A stretch of DNA of 47,926 nucleotides from Chloroflexota bacterium (GTDB lineage: Bacteria > Chloroflexota > UBA6077 > FW602-bin22 > JACPRP01). The stretch covers positions 1 to 47,926 of the forward strand of contig JACPRP010000057.1 in assembly GCA_016189905.1 (NCBI GenBank), written 5' to 3'. Each line of letters starts with the position of its first letter. The stretch's first letter is position 1. Both the position numbers and the translations under genes were made by a program. This document shows positions 23,876 to 32,887 of the stretch, in pieces. The notes beneath the pieces were generated by a model. It saw only the letters and a program-made list of their open reading frames with translations. It had not been told where the DNA came from and searched no databases.

Positions 23876-24012
23876 ATTGTGGAAATACTAGCGGTTCGTT
23901 TTTTCTCGCCGTTGCCACTTACTAAGGTGGTTAAGCCGCACCGCAGCGCGCGAAACAACGTGAAAGCACTCTACGCAGCGTAATTCTGATGGTTCAGCAA
24001 CATTTCCACAAT
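23876..24012. repeat. Inverted repeat pair flanking about 115 bp before the Had-like gene
   Basis: ATTGTGGAAAT at 23876-23886 is repeated in inverted orientation at 24002-24012. Inside lies a smaller palindrome, TACGC-A-GCGTA (23972-23982). No target-site duplication or coding frame is seen. It could be a tiny mobile remnant or paired regulator sites. Confidence 0.5.
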
Positions 24013-24042
24013 CACGCGTACCTGACCTCAGCAGCATATGGG

Positions 24043-24071
24043 GTGACAACAGAAAAGAAATGTGCTAGCAT
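24043..24071 (+). promoter_or_regulatory. Possible promoter of the Had-like dehydrogenase gene
   Basis: GTGACA (24043-24048), 17-bp spacer, TAGCAT (24066-24071). The predicted start is near 24078, about 76 nt before the ATG. It is a moderate match. Confidence 0.4.
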
Positions 24072-24153
24072 GCACGCACGTTAGAGGCGATTCCGGTCGC
24101 TTCCGCTGAGGTTGATCTGGGACTCTTCGAAAACATATTGACAGGAGGCAAAG

Positions 24154-25227
24154 ATGCTCAAGATACCTGAAAAGATCGAAGCCTGGCGAATGGTGGAGCC
24201 TGGAAAACTGGCCATGGCCAGTCTGCCGGTACCGGAACTGAAGCCCGGTGAGGTGCTGGTGGAAGTTGCCGGATGTGGCGTCTGCCACACGGACCTTAGC
24301 TACTTTGCGCACGGAGTGAAAACCGTTGTGCCACCGCCGATCACCCTCGGCCATGAGATAAGCGGCACAGTGATCGCCGGCGACAGGGAGCTCGTCGGGA
24401 AAGAAGTGATAATACCGGCGGTTATGCCCTGCAACAATTGCCCCATCTGCGCCGCGGGCAGAGGCAATCGCTGCCTGGGGCAAAAGATGCCGGGAAACAG
24501 CCTGGGCGATATGGGCGGGTTCGCCAGCCACATCGTCGTCCCCGGTCACGATCTGTGTGTCATCAACGACAGAGGCAACGTGCCTTTGCCAACCCTGGCT
24601 GTGCTCGCGGACGCCATTACCACACCGTACCAGGCCGCGACCAAAGCCGACGTCAAGCCTGGCGATCTGACTATCGTCATCGGTGCAACCGGTGGCGTCG
24701 GCACCTATATGACCCAGGTGCTGACCGCTATGGGGGCACAGGCCGTGGTCGGCATCGGCAGAAACGCCGAGAAGCTGGAAAGGGCCAGATCGCTCGGGGC
24801 CACCACCGTTATCAACTCCAAGGGCAAGAGCGCCAAAGATGTGCGGACTGAGTTCAGGGATATCTGCAAAGCCAACAACTGGCCATCCAATTTCGGCTGG
24901 AAGATCTTCGAATGCACGGGCACGGGCGACGGTCAGGAGATAGGTCTGGAGATGCTCTCCTTCATCGGGAAGCTTATCATCGTTGGGTTCGGGACGGTGG
25001 TGAACCAGTACAGTCTTTCCCGACTGATGGCTTTCGACGCGGAGATTATCGGCAGTTGGGGCTGCCCGCCCAAATACTATCCAACCGTCCTTGAGATGGT
25101 ACTCAGTGGCCAAATCGCCGTGGAGCCTCTCGTCGAGGTACGCCCGATGAGCCAGATTGAGGAGGTTTTCCAACTGGCCGATAGAGGTGACCTTTTCAAG
25201 AGGGTCGTCCTCACACCCGATTTTTAG
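24154..25227 (+). CDS. had: Zinc alcohol dehydrogenase, 6-hydroxycyclohex-1-ene-1-carbonyl-CoA dehydrogenase-like
   Basis: A 357-residue medium-chain dehydrogenase. Catalytic zinc residues include C44 (GVCHTD) and GHE at 66-68; the structural zinc has C93, C96, C99 and C107; the NAD fold is IGATGGVGTYMTQ. Several stretches are, from memory, hallmarks of Had from anaerobic benzoyl-CoA degradation: PAVMPC with QKMPGN and GGFASH, WKIFECTGT, and LMAFDAE with GSWGCPPKYYP. Had oxidises the ring alcohol after dienoyl-CoA hydration. AGGAGG precedes the ATG. The usual partners Dch and Oah are not in this window, so the substrate may be another cyclic hydroxyacyl-CoA. Confidence 0.72.
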   Translation: MLKIPEKIEAWRMVEPGKLAMASLPVPELKPGEVLVEVAGCGVCHTDLSYFAHGVKTVVPPPITLGHEISGTVIAGDRELVGKEVIIPAVMPCNNCPICAAGRGNRCLGQKMPGNSLGDMGGFASHIVVPGHDLCVINDRGNVPLPTLAVLADAITTPYQAATKADVKPGDLTIVIGATGGVGTYMTQVLTAMGAQAVVGIGRNAEKLERARSLGATTVINSKGKSAKDVRTEFRDICKANNWPSNFGWKIFECTGTGDGQEIGLEMLSFIGKLIIVGFGTVVNQYSLSRLMAFDAEIIGSWGCPPKYYPTVLEMVLSGQIAVEPLVEVRPMSQIEEVFQLADRGDLFKRVVLTPDF

Positions 25228-25340
25228 CTGGCAATCTATCTGGGCGATGGCGGCACCGATGGGAGTGGATGATCGGTTGCACGCGGATCATTCAGCTTTG
25301 CTAGAAACGCATTATTGACTTAAGGAGGTTCCGTAAGACG

Positions 25341-26201
25341 ATGGCAATCCGTAAAGTCGGAGTAGTGGGATGCGGTCTAATGGGCTCTGGAATCGCGCAG
25401 GTTTGCGCGGCCGCTGGATTTGACGTGGTCGTCGCCGAAGTTAGCGAAGAGCTGCTGAACAAAGGCATGGACCGCCTCAGGGGATTCCTGGCCGACGGCG
25501 TGAAGCGTGGCAAGATGACGCAGGAGAAAATGGATCAAATCCTGTCTAACATCAAGCCGACAGTATCGCTGGAGGACTTCGCCGATCGCGATTTCGTCAT
25601 CGAGGCGATCATCGAGAACATAGCTGAAAAGCGCAAGCTCTTCTCACAGCTCGACAAGATTTGCCCGCCACACACCATTTTCGCTAGCAACACCTCGTCG
25701 CTCGCGATCATGGAGATGGCTATCTCGACCAAGCGGCTGGACCGCTTCGTCGGGCTTCATTTCTTCAACCCGGTGCCGCTGATGAAGCTGGCCGAGGTCA
25801 TTTATACCATCACCTCCAGCGACGAGACTGTAAAGGACGTGAAGGAATTCGCCGCGGCGCTGGGCAAGACCCCGGTGCTGGCCAAGGATACCCCCGGCTT
25901 CATCGTCAACCGCCTCCTGGTTCCCTATCTTCTGGACGCTATCAGGATGTATGAGGCGGGAACCGCGAGCATAGAGGACATCGACGCGGCCATGGTGCTG
26001 GGGTGCGGCTACCCGATGGGGCCGATGACGCTCAACGACCTGGTCGGTCTGGACACGACTTACTATATCGCCAACATCTTCTTTGAAGAGCTGAAGGATC
26101 CCAAGTTCGCTCCACCACCGTTGATGAAGCGCATGGTTCTTGCCGGATTGCTGGGACGAAAAACCGGAAAAGGCTTTTACGACTACAGCGAGAAGAAATA
26201 G
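25341..26201 (+). CDS. 3-hydroxyacyl-CoA dehydrogenase (HBD-2), 3-hydroxybutyryl-CoA type
   Basis: A 286-residue paralogue of HBD-1. GCGLMGSGIAQVCAAAGFDV is the NAD fold; SNTSSLAIMEMA and GLHFFNPVPLMKLAEVI hold the active site; DTPGFIVNRLLVPY and LGCGYPMGPMTLNDLVGLDT belong to the C-terminal domain, which is closer to classic Hbd than that of HBD-1. AGGAGG lies 12 bases before the ATG, a rather long spacing. It follows the Had-like gene by 113 bases and precedes the Liv transporter genes. Confidence 0.93.
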   Translation: MAIRKVGVVGCGLMGSGIAQVCAAAGFDVVVAEVSEELLNKGMDRLRGFLADGVKRGKMTQEKMDQILSNIKPTVSLEDFADRDFVIEAIIENIAEKRKLFSQLDKICPPHTIFASNTSSLAIMEMAISTKRLDRFVGLHFFNPVPLMKLAEVIYTITSSDETVKDVKEFAAALGKTPVLAKDTPGFIVNRLLVPYLLDAIRMYEAGTASIEDIDAAMVLGCGYPMGPMTLNDLVGLDTTYYIANIFFEELKDPKFAPPPLMKRMVLAGLLGRKTGKGFYDYSEKK

Positions 26202-26335
26202 TAAGGTCCGGATCTTCGCCTGCAGCACACCGCTCCGGTGAACAGGAGGTGATGCCATCTAAGGCAGACCATGGATCGGGATCAACGCGGACAATCTGGT
26301 TGCATTGCTAAACCATCTTCGAGAGGAGGAAAATA

Positions 26336-27637
26336 ATGAAACAGCCAAAATGGCTGATGGTCAGCTTGCTATTGGTCCTGGCATTAGCGGCGCTGGCGGT
26401 CGGGGCCTGCACTGCAACGCCCACTCCGACGCCCACGACGGCGCCCAAGCCGCCGGCTCCCGCGGCGGCCACGCCGGCCAAGCCGGCGGCGACCGCGCCG
26501 GCTGCGACCACTCCGGCCAAATCAGCGGCTACGCCAGCGGCGTCCAAGCCAGCAGCATCGAAAGAGCCCTACAAGATCGGTGGGCTTTTCGCCATCACCG
26601 GCCCAGCGTCCTCGCTCGGCATCCCCGAGCGTAACACCGTTCAGTTGCTCGAGGAACAGATCAATCAGCAGGGTGGCATCAACGGCACACCGGTCAAGAT
26701 GGTTATCGCCGATACCGAAAGCGACGAGACCAAGGCGGTGTTGGCCGCTAAGAAGCTGATCGACGAGGATAAGGTTCTCGCGATCGTCGGTCCATCACAG
26801 AGTGGCGAGAGTCTGGCGATCGCCGACACCATCGAGAAGGCCGAGATACCTCTGGTATCGGCGGCGGCGAGCATCAAGATCGTCGATCCCGTCAAGAAGT
26901 GGATCTTCAAGACGCCTCAGAGCGACTCTCTGATCGTCCAGGCGCTAGTCGATTATCTGAAGGCCAAGGGATACACCAAGATCGGCTGGCTGAGCGTCTC
27001 CAACGCCTTCGGCGATAGCGGCAAGGTCGAATTCGAGAAGGCGGCGCCGGGCGCCGGCCTGACCACCGTCGCGAAAGAGTCCTTCGGCGCCAACGACACG
27101 GATGTGACGGCCCAATTGACCCGCGTCAAGGCAGCCAACCCCGACGCCATCGTGGTTTGGGCGATTCCGCCGGCCGCGGCGATCGTCTCGAAGAACGTGG
27201 CCCAGCTTGGCATCAAGCAGCCCGTCTTCCAGAGCCACGGCATCGGCAACAAGCAGTTCATTGATCTGGCCGGCACCGCGGCCAACGGCGTAAGATTCCC
27301 CGTAGGCAAGCTACTGGTCGCCGATTCCCTTTCGGGCAGCGACGCACAGAAGAAAGTGCTGCAAGAATACGCCAAGGGCTACACCGCCAAGTTCGACGCG
27401 AACACGCTGAGCACGTTCGGCGGCCACGCCTGGGATGGCTTCTGGATCGTCGCCAAAGCGCTCGAGAAGTCTGGCCCCGATCGCGCCAAGCTGCGCGACG
27501 CTATCGAGAGCAACACGAAAGAGTTCGTGGGCATCACCGGCGTCTTCAGCTTCTCGCCGACCGAGCACAACGGGCTGGACAAGCGCGCTGTGACAATGGT
27601 GGAGATCAAGGACGGCAAGTGGGTTAACGCCGAGTAG
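26336..27637 (+). CDS. Branched-chain-amino-acid-type ABC solute-binding lipoprotein (LivK-like)
   Basis: A 433-residue periplasmic-binding-fold receptor. The signal peptide ends in AVGAC with Cys25 lipidated; an Ala/Pro/Thr linker runs to about residue 77; the Leu/Ile/Val-binding fold starts at YKIGGLFAITGPASSLGIPE. AGGAGG is 6 bases before the ATG. It heads the complete Liv-type transporter operon. In bacteria with such catabolic clusters, Liv receptors often bind aromatic or dicarboxylic acids rather than amino acids, and the PaaK-like gene at the operon end points that way. Confidence 0.92.
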   Translation: MKQPKWLMVSLLLVLALAALAVGACTATPTPTPTTAPKPPAPAAATPAKPAATAPAATTPAKSAATPAASKPAASKEPYKIGGLFAITGPASSLGIPERNTVQLLEEQINQQGGINGTPVKMVIADTESDETKAVLAAKKLIDEDKVLAIVGPSQSGESLAIADTIEKAEIPLVSAAASIKIVDPVKKWIFKTPQSDSLIVQALVDYLKAKGYTKIGWLSVSNAFGDSGKVEFEKAAPGAGLTTVAKESFGANDTDVTAQLTRVKAANPDAIVVWAIPPAAAIVSKNVAQLGIKQPVFQSHGIGNKQFIDLAGTAANGVRFPVGKLLVADSLSGSDAQKKVLQEYAKGYTAKFDANTLSTFGGHAWDGFWIVAKALEKSGPDRAKLRDAIESNTKEFVGITGVFSFSPTEHNGLDKRAVTMVEIKDGKWVNAE

Positions 27638-27714
27638 CCGCTGTAAGCTGAAAACCGATCTCTGGGCGGGCGAGGAGCGTATGGTAGGCCCAACCTCTCC
27701 GTACAGCCTCGCCG

Positions 27715-27767
27715 CCCATTTCGTGGGGGTCTTTGTGGATGTTAACCGAAGGCCCCCACGAAATGGG
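27715..27767 (+). repeat. Long intercistronic hairpin between livK-like and livH genes
   Basis: A 21-bp stem (27715-27735 with 27747-27767, two G-T pairs, the outer 15 bp perfect) with an 11-base loop. No T run follows. It may protect the receptor mRNA from 3' decay or cause partial termination, giving more receptor than permease. Confidence 0.8.
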
Positions 27768-27859
27768 GATGGCTCAGAATGGTGCTCCTAGGCGCTGTGT
27801 GAGCACAGCCTCGCACGTGAGCTCGCTTGCCCGCGGACATCGCCTTTGAGAGGATTTAC

Positions 27860-28747
27860 GTGGAGCTCTACCAACAGGTCCTGCAATATCTTATGACTGG
27901 CGTCACCGTTGGGAGTATCTACGCCATCATTGCGCTCGGTTTCGTGGTTATCTACAACGTGACCGGGATCATCAACTTTGCGCAGGGCGAGTTCGTGATG
28001 CTGGGCGCGATGATCATGGTCTCGCTCTATAAAAACCAGGTGCCGATGGTGGCCGCGTTCGTCATCGCCGTGCTGCTAACCACCATCATCGGCGCTGCGC
28101 TCGAGCGGCTGGCCATTCGACCCGCGAAGGGCGCTTCGATCGTGACGTTGATTATCATCACGATCGGGGCCTCGATCACCATCAGGGGACTCGGGCTTAT
28201 CACCTGGGGGCCCAACACCAGTTCGTTGCCGGCCTTCTCGGGCGATGCACCGCTCGTCATTGGTACCGCCTCAATTGTGCCGCAGACCCTCTGGGTGCTC
28301 GTGACAACCGCGATTTTGCTCATCGCTCTTTACTTGTTCTTCGAGCGGACCCTTCTGGGCAAGGCGATGAGGGCCTGCGCGATCAATATGTCGGCCGCAA
28401 GGCTGATGGGGATCAGCCCCAGCGTAATGGCGATGGTTTCTTTCGCTTTGAGCGCCAGCCTGGGGGCAGTCGGCGGTGTGGTCATGGCGCCGACGACGCT
28501 AGCCACCTATGATATGGGAACGATGCTGGCCTTGAAGGGCTTCGTCGCCGCGATCATCGGGGGCATGAGCAGCACGCCTGGAGCCGTCGCGGGAGGTCTT
28601 TTGGTTGGAGTTCTGGAATCTATGGGCGCGGGCTTGATCAGCTCGGGCTACAAGGACGCCATCGCCTTCGTCGTTTTGTTTCTGGTGCTGTTTGTGCGAC
28701 CAAATGGTATATTTGGTGGCAGAGACACGAGTAAAGGTGGACTCTGA
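27860..28747 (+). CDS. livH: Branched-chain-type ABC permease LivH
   Basis: A 295-residue inner-membrane permease with about eight hydrophobic helices and the typical GIINFAQGEFVMLGAM and later ALKGFVAAIIGGMSSTPGAVAGGLLVG. GTG 27860 is preferred (GAGAGGA five bases upstream); GTG/TTG-type codons at 27827 extend the frame but lack a ribosome site. Its stop overlaps the ATG of livM by one base, so the two are translationally coupled. Confidence 0.92.
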   Translation: MELYQQVLQYLMTGVTVGSIYAIIALGFVVIYNVTGIINFAQGEFVMLGAMIMVSLYKNQVPMVAAFVIAVLLTTIIGAALERLAIRPAKGASIVTLIIITIGASITIRGLGLITWGPNTSSLPAFSGDAPLVIGTASIVPQTLWVLVTTAILLIALYLFFERTLLGKAMRACAINMSAARLMGISPSVMAMVSFALSASLGAVGGVVMAPTTLATYDMGTMLALKGFVAAIIGGMSSTPGAVAGGLLVGVLESMGAGLISSGYKDAIAFVVLFLVLFVRPNGIFGGRDTSKGGL

Positions 28748-29811
28748 TGCGGCATCAGAACCGCATCATCCTGAGCGCACTGTTTGTCGTGATCGGCGTG
28801 TTGCCGTTCGTCTTCACGAGCAGCTACCACATCAGCGTCATGATATTCATCGGCATTCACGCGATGCTGGCGATAGGTCTCTGCTTACTGATGGGATACG
28901 CCGGGCAGGTATCTCTCGGTCACGCGGCCTTTTTCGGGCTGGGGGCCTATGCGTCGGGCATTCTGACCGCGAGTTATCACGTCGATCCGTGGCTGGCGAT
29001 GGGCTTGGCGGCAATCTTTACAGGCCTGGTAGCGTTCATCATCGGCAAGCCACTGTTCAGGCTCAAAGGGAACAACCTGGCGATGGGTACCCTGGGATTC
29101 GGGATCATCGTCTACATTATGTTAGTGGAAATGACCGATTTGACGGGGGGGCCTTCCGGCCTCAGAGGAGTCCCCTCGCTATCCATTTTCGGCTTCACCT
29201 TCGATAAAGACATAAAGTACTTCTATCTGGTCTGGGCCCTTGCACTGCTATTCCTTATCCTCTCGCTGAACATCGTGAACTCGCGGGTCGGACGGGCGCT
29301 CCGATCTATACACGGGAGCGAGATAGCGGCCGAAATGCTGGGGGTCGATACCAACAAGTACAAGATTCAGATACTCATCGTCAGCGCCGTGTACGCTAGC
29401 GTCGCCGGGAGCCTGTACGCCCATTATGTGACTTTTCTCAGCCCGCCACCGTTTGGCTTCAAGCTCTCGATTGAGGTACTTGTGATGGTAGTCATCGGCG
29501 GGCTATCGAGCGTGTACGGCGCAATTTTCGGCGCCGCGGCCACGACTTTGCTGAGCGAAACTTTACGCGGCACGGTTCCCAAGCTGTTGAGCGGCGCAGG
29601 TGGGGAATACGAGATCGTGGTGTTTGGCGTGATATTGATGGTAGTGATGATCTTCATGCCGACGGGGCTTACCTCCGGGACGCTCAACCTCGTTCGGCGT
29701 TGGCGACAGGAAAAGGCTTTGCGGGTAGAGACGCGAGAGGCCGAGGACGGTAACGCGGTGACAGGCGTCCCTAGAGTGCCCGAGGGAAGAACGGCAATCG
29801 AGGACAACTAG
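28747..29811 (+). CDS. livM: Branched-chain-type ABC permease LivM
   Basis: A 354-residue permease partner of LivH. GYAGQVSLGHAAFFGLGAYASGIL, FRLKGNNLAMGTLGFG and MVVIGGLSSVYGAIFGAA are family marks; about nine to ten membrane helices. About 30 charged C-terminal residues after the last helix are unremarkable. It overlaps livH by one base (ATGA). Confidence 0.93.
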   Translation: MRHQNRIILSALFVVIGVLPFVFTSSYHISVMIFIGIHAMLAIGLCLLMGYAGQVSLGHAAFFGLGAYASGILTASYHVDPWLAMGLAAIFTGLVAFIIGKPLFRLKGNNLAMGTLGFGIIVYIMLVEMTDLTGGPSGLRGVPSLSIFGFTFDKDIKYFYLVWALALLFLILSLNIVNSRVGRALRSIHGSEIAAEMLGVDTNKYKIQILIVSAVYASVAGSLYAHYVTFLSPPPFGFKLSIEVLVMVVIGGLSSVYGAIFGAAATTLLSETLRGTVPKLLSGAGGEYEIVVFGVILMVVMIFMPTGLTSGTLNLVRRWRQEKALRVETREAEDGNAVTGVPRVPEGRTAIEDN

Positions 29812-29824
29812 GGGAGTTACATTA

Positions 29825-30634
29825 GTGGCGGTTAGCACAACGGACATGGATCGGGAGACGGAGGCGGGCAGCGCTCTTCTCGACGCCCGGAGCTTGAGAA
29901 AGGATTTCGGCGGTATCGTCGCCGTCGACAGTTTCAGTTTCTCGGTGCGGCCAGGACAGATTGTCGCGATAATCGGTCCCAACGGCGCGGGCAAGACCAC
30001 CGTATTCAATCTCGTCACAGGGGTCCATCCGCTGACGGCAGGCGAAATCCATTTTGGCGGCCAGAGGATCGATGCTCTCAAGCCCTACCAGATCGCCGAG
30101 AAAGGCATCTCGCGAACCTTCCAGAACCTGCAAATCTTCGGCAACATGACCGTCGTGGAGAACGTTATGGTAGGACGGCACTCCCGCAGCAAGGTCGGCA
30201 TACTGAGTGGGGCTTTGTCGCTGCCGTCCTCCCGCTCTGAAGAAAAACGGATCTACTACGCGGCCATGGAGATGCTCGATATGGTGGGTCTGGTTTCACG
30301 GGCGAAGCAGCCCGCGTCCGCGCTGCCTTTCGGCTCACAACGCCTGCTGGAGCTGGCAAGGGCCCTGGCGAACGAGCCCAAATTGCTGTTGCTGGATGAG
30401 CCGGCCGCCGGCCTTGCCAGCCAGGAGACGCGAAACCTCGAGCGGCTCATCTATCGCATCCGCGACGGCGGCGTTAGTATCCTTCTCGTCGAGCACGATA
30501 TGGAGCTGGTTATGGGGATCGCCGACTGGGTGTTCGTGCTCGACTACGGCAAGCTGATCGCCGCGGGCACTCCACGAGATATTCAGGCCAACGAGAAGGT
30601 CATCGCCGCGTATCTCGGCGACGAAACCGATTAG
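29825..30634 (+). CDS. livG: Branched-chain-type ABC ATPase LivG
   Basis: A 269-residue ATPase with Walker A GPNGAGKTT, Walker B LLLLDEPAAGL, H-loop EHDMELV and the LivG signature ISRTFQNLQIF. The ABC signature reads LPFGSQRLLELARAL, a variant of the usual LSYGQQR. The start is GTG 29825 with GGGGAG upstream. It begins 13 bases after livM. Confidence 0.92.
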   Translation: MAVSTTDMDRETEAGSALLDARSLRKDFGGIVAVDSFSFSVRPGQIVAIIGPNGAGKTTVFNLVTGVHPLTAGEIHFGGQRIDALKPYQIAEKGISRTFQNLQIFGNMTVVENVMVGRHSRSKVGILSGALSLPSSRSEEKRIYYAAMEMLDMVGLVSRAKQPASALPFGSQRLLELARALANEPKLLLLDEPAAGLASQETRNLERLIYRIRDGGVSILLVEHDMELVMGIADWVFVLDYGKLIAAGTPRDIQANEKVIAAYLGDETD

Positions 30635-30657
30635 CAGGCCGTGAGGATAGAATCACG

Positions 30658-31386
30658 ATGCTGGAACTGGTGAACGTCAGCACTTATTATGGGCGAATCC
30701 AGGCCCTGAAGGGTGTGTCGCTGCGCGTCGACGATGGCGAGATCGTAGCGCTGATCGGCGCCAACGGCGCGGGAAAGACCACGCTGCTCAACACCATCTG
30801 CGGCATGCTGCCCGCGCGCGCCGGAGACGTAACTTTCGCTGGACAGCGCATCACGCACCTGCCGCCTGAGCGAATCGTGCGTCTCGGCATCAGCCACGTG
30901 CCCGAGAGGCGGCAGGTTTTCGGCGAGCTATCCGTGCTCGACAACATGATCCTCGGCGCCTATCACCGTTTCGGCAAAGAGAGTAAAGCCGCCATCGACG
31001 GCGATATTGAGACCGTTTTCGAGATCTTCCCGATTCTCAAAGAGCGGCGGAAACAGGCGGCGGGAACGCTTTCTGGGGGCCAGCAGCAGATGCTGGCGGT
31101 GGGCCGAGGCTTAATGTCGCGGCCAAAGCTTCTTTTGCTCGACGAGCCTTCCCTTGGATTAGCCCCTCTGGTTTCGAAAGAGATAATGCGGGTTGTGGCC
31201 GAGTTACGAAGCCGAGGCACGACGGTCTTGTTGATCGAGCAGAATGCCCGAGCCGCGCTGCGCATCGCCGATCGTGGCTACTTGATAGAGACCGGGAAGA
31301 TCGTCCTGGAAGGAACTGCCCACGACCTGGCCGCCGATCCGAAGGTTCAGTCGGCGTATCTGGGCCAGGGATATCATCACTCATAA
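30658..31386 (+). CDS. livF: Branched-chain-type ABC ATPase LivF
   Basis: A 242-residue ATPase with Walker A GANGAGKTTLLNTI, signature LSGGQQQMLAVGRGL, Walker B LLLLDEPSLGLAP and ISHVPERRQVFGELSV typical of LivF. It is 23 bases after livG and completes the transporter. The PaaK-like gene follows after 61 bases. Confidence 0.93.
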   Translation: MLELVNVSTYYGRIQALKGVSLRVDDGEIVALIGANGAGKTTLLNTICGMLPARAGDVTFAGQRITHLPPERIVRLGISHVPERRQVFGELSVLDNMILGAYHRFGKESKAAIDGDIETVFEIFPILKERRKQAAGTLSGGQQQMLAVGRGLMSRPKLLLLDEPSLGLAPLVSKEIMRVVAELRSRGTTVLLIEQNARAALRIADRGYLIETGKIVLEGTAHDLAADPKVQSAYLGQGYHHS

Positions 31387-31447
31387 GAGATCATAGGCGG
31401 ACCACGACGGCCCGCTAAGCTTCTGGAGGGAGGTAATCTTTATCAAG

Positions 31448-32764
31448 ATGTCCAGCACAGAAAGAATGTGGAACGCAGAGTTCGAGATGATGCCGCGCGA
31501 TCAGTTGCAGAAGCTACAACTGCAGCGCCTCAAGCAAACCGTCGAAAGAGCGTATTACAAAGTTCCTTTCTTTAGAAAAGCCTTTGACCAGAAGGGGGTC
31601 AAGCCCGAGGACATCAAGTCCCTCGACGACGTGAGTAAGCTTCCGTTCACCATCAAGAACGACTTCCGCGACAATTATCCCTTCGGGCTCCTCGCCGAAC
31701 CCATCGAGAACGTCGTTCGGATTCACGCCTCAAGTGGCACGACCGGCAAGCCGATCGTCGGGGCTTACAACCGCAACGATCTCGATGTCTGGGCCGAGGT
31801 GATGGCTCGTTCGATCACGGGAAGCGGGGCCTCGGCCGGCGACGTACTGCAAAACGCCTACGGCTATGGTCTTTTCACCGGAGGCCTGGGCTTCCATCTG
31901 GGTGGCGAGAGGATGGGGGCAACCGTCATTCCCATCTCCGGTGGACTGAGCAAGCGACAGATAATGATGATGGAGGACCTCGGAAGCACCACCCTCTGCT
32001 GCACGCCTTCCTATGCCCTAGCGCTGGCGGAGACGATGCAGGAGGGACAGGTGAGCCGCGACAGATTCAAGCTACAGCGCGGCATCTTCGGGGCGGAGCC
32101 GTGGTCCGAGGCGATGCGCAAGGAAATCGAGGAGCGCTGGCAGATCGACGCCTTCAATATCTATGGGCTGACCGAGCTTATCGGTCCGGGCGTATCCTGC
32201 GAGTGCTCTCAAAAGGTGGGGATGCACATCTGGGAGGATCATTTCCTGGCCGAGATCATCGATCCTGTCACTGGCGAGCCACTTGGCTATGGACAGGAAG
32301 GTGAGCTCGTCTTCACGAGTCTCACCAAAGAGGCGCTGCCGGTCATCCGCTACCGCACACGCGACCGCACCGTGCTCAACGTCGAGCCGTGCGCCTGTGG
32401 CCGAACGCACGTGCGCATGGAGCGCATCCGAGGTCGCACGGACGACATGCTCATCATCCGTGGTGTCAACATCTTCCCATCGCAGATCGAGAGCGTGATT
32501 CTCACCCTGCCCGATCTCGAGCCGCAGTACTTCATCGTGGTGGACCGCGAGAAGTCCAATCTCGATAACCTCGAAGTGCGCGTCGAGGCGACAGAGAGGC
32601 TTTGGATCAGAGGGGAGGAGGCGCGGCAGGCCATCGCGGGGCGCATACGCCGTGAGGTCCAGCAAATAGTGGGGATCAGCATCGACGTCAAGATCGTGGA
32701 GCCAAAGAGCATTCAACGCAGCGAAGGCAAGGCGAAGCGCGTTTTTGACCTGCGCGAGCTCTGA
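31448..32764 (+). CDS. Phenylacetate-CoA ligase-family acyl-CoA synthetase
   Basis: A 438-residue AMP-forming ligase of the PaaK type, activating an aryl or other carboxylic acid to its CoA ester. The phosphate loop is [11 protein letters not shown], the adenine motif is [12 protein letters not shown], then [22 protein letters not shown] and [20 protein letters not shown] precede the C-terminal lid domain. GGAGG lies 14 bases before the ATG, longer than usual. Placed after the Liv ATPase gene, it probably activates the imported acid. Benzoate, phenylacetate and other substrates cannot be told apart here. Confidence 0.9.
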   Translation: MSSTERMWNAEFEMMPRDQLQKLQLQRLKQTVERAYYKVPFFRKAFDQKGVKPEDIKSLDDVSKLPFTIKNDFRDNYPFGLLAEPIENVVRIHASSGTTGKPIVGAYNRNDLDVWAEVMARSITGSGASAGDVLQNAYGYGLFTGGLGFHLGGERMGATVIPISGGLSKRQIMMMEDLGSTTLCCTPSYALALAETMQEGQVSRDRFKLQRGIFGAEPWSEAMRKEIEERWQIDAFNIYGLTELIGPGVSCECSQKVGMHIWEDHFLAEIIDPVTGEPLGYGQEGELVFTSLTKEALPVIRYRTRDRTVLNVEPCACGRTHVRMERIRGRTDDMLIIRGVNIFPSQIESVILTLPDLEPQYFIVVDREKSNLDNLEVRVEATERLWIRGEEARQAIAGRIRREVQQIVGISIDVKIVEPKSIQRSEGKAKRVFDLREL

Positions 32765-32780
32765 TCGTCCATTTTGACGA

Positions 32781-32809
32781 TTGCCACCGATGGATTGATG
32801 CTATATAAT
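32781..32809 (+). promoter_or_regulatory. Promoter before the MoaD/ThiS-like gene
   Basis: TTGCCA (32781-32786), 17-bp spacer, TATAAT (32804-32809). Transcription should start near 32816, so in-frame start codons at 32774 and 32798 are excluded. AGGAGGG at about 32839 has no in-frame start codon close behind it. Confidence 0.7.
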
Positions 32810-32887
32810 GATGGAGGTAAGGAAGCGTCCGCTCTTATAGGAGGGAGCCTCATCTCTCACGCTTCGGGCGCTGGTATGCGATCACGT

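Noticed and set aside
24028-25173. 381-codon minus-strand open frame opposite the Had-like gene
   Set aside because: His/Gly-rich unnatural composition, no ribosome site, while the plus strand has a full enzyme with all zinc ligands.
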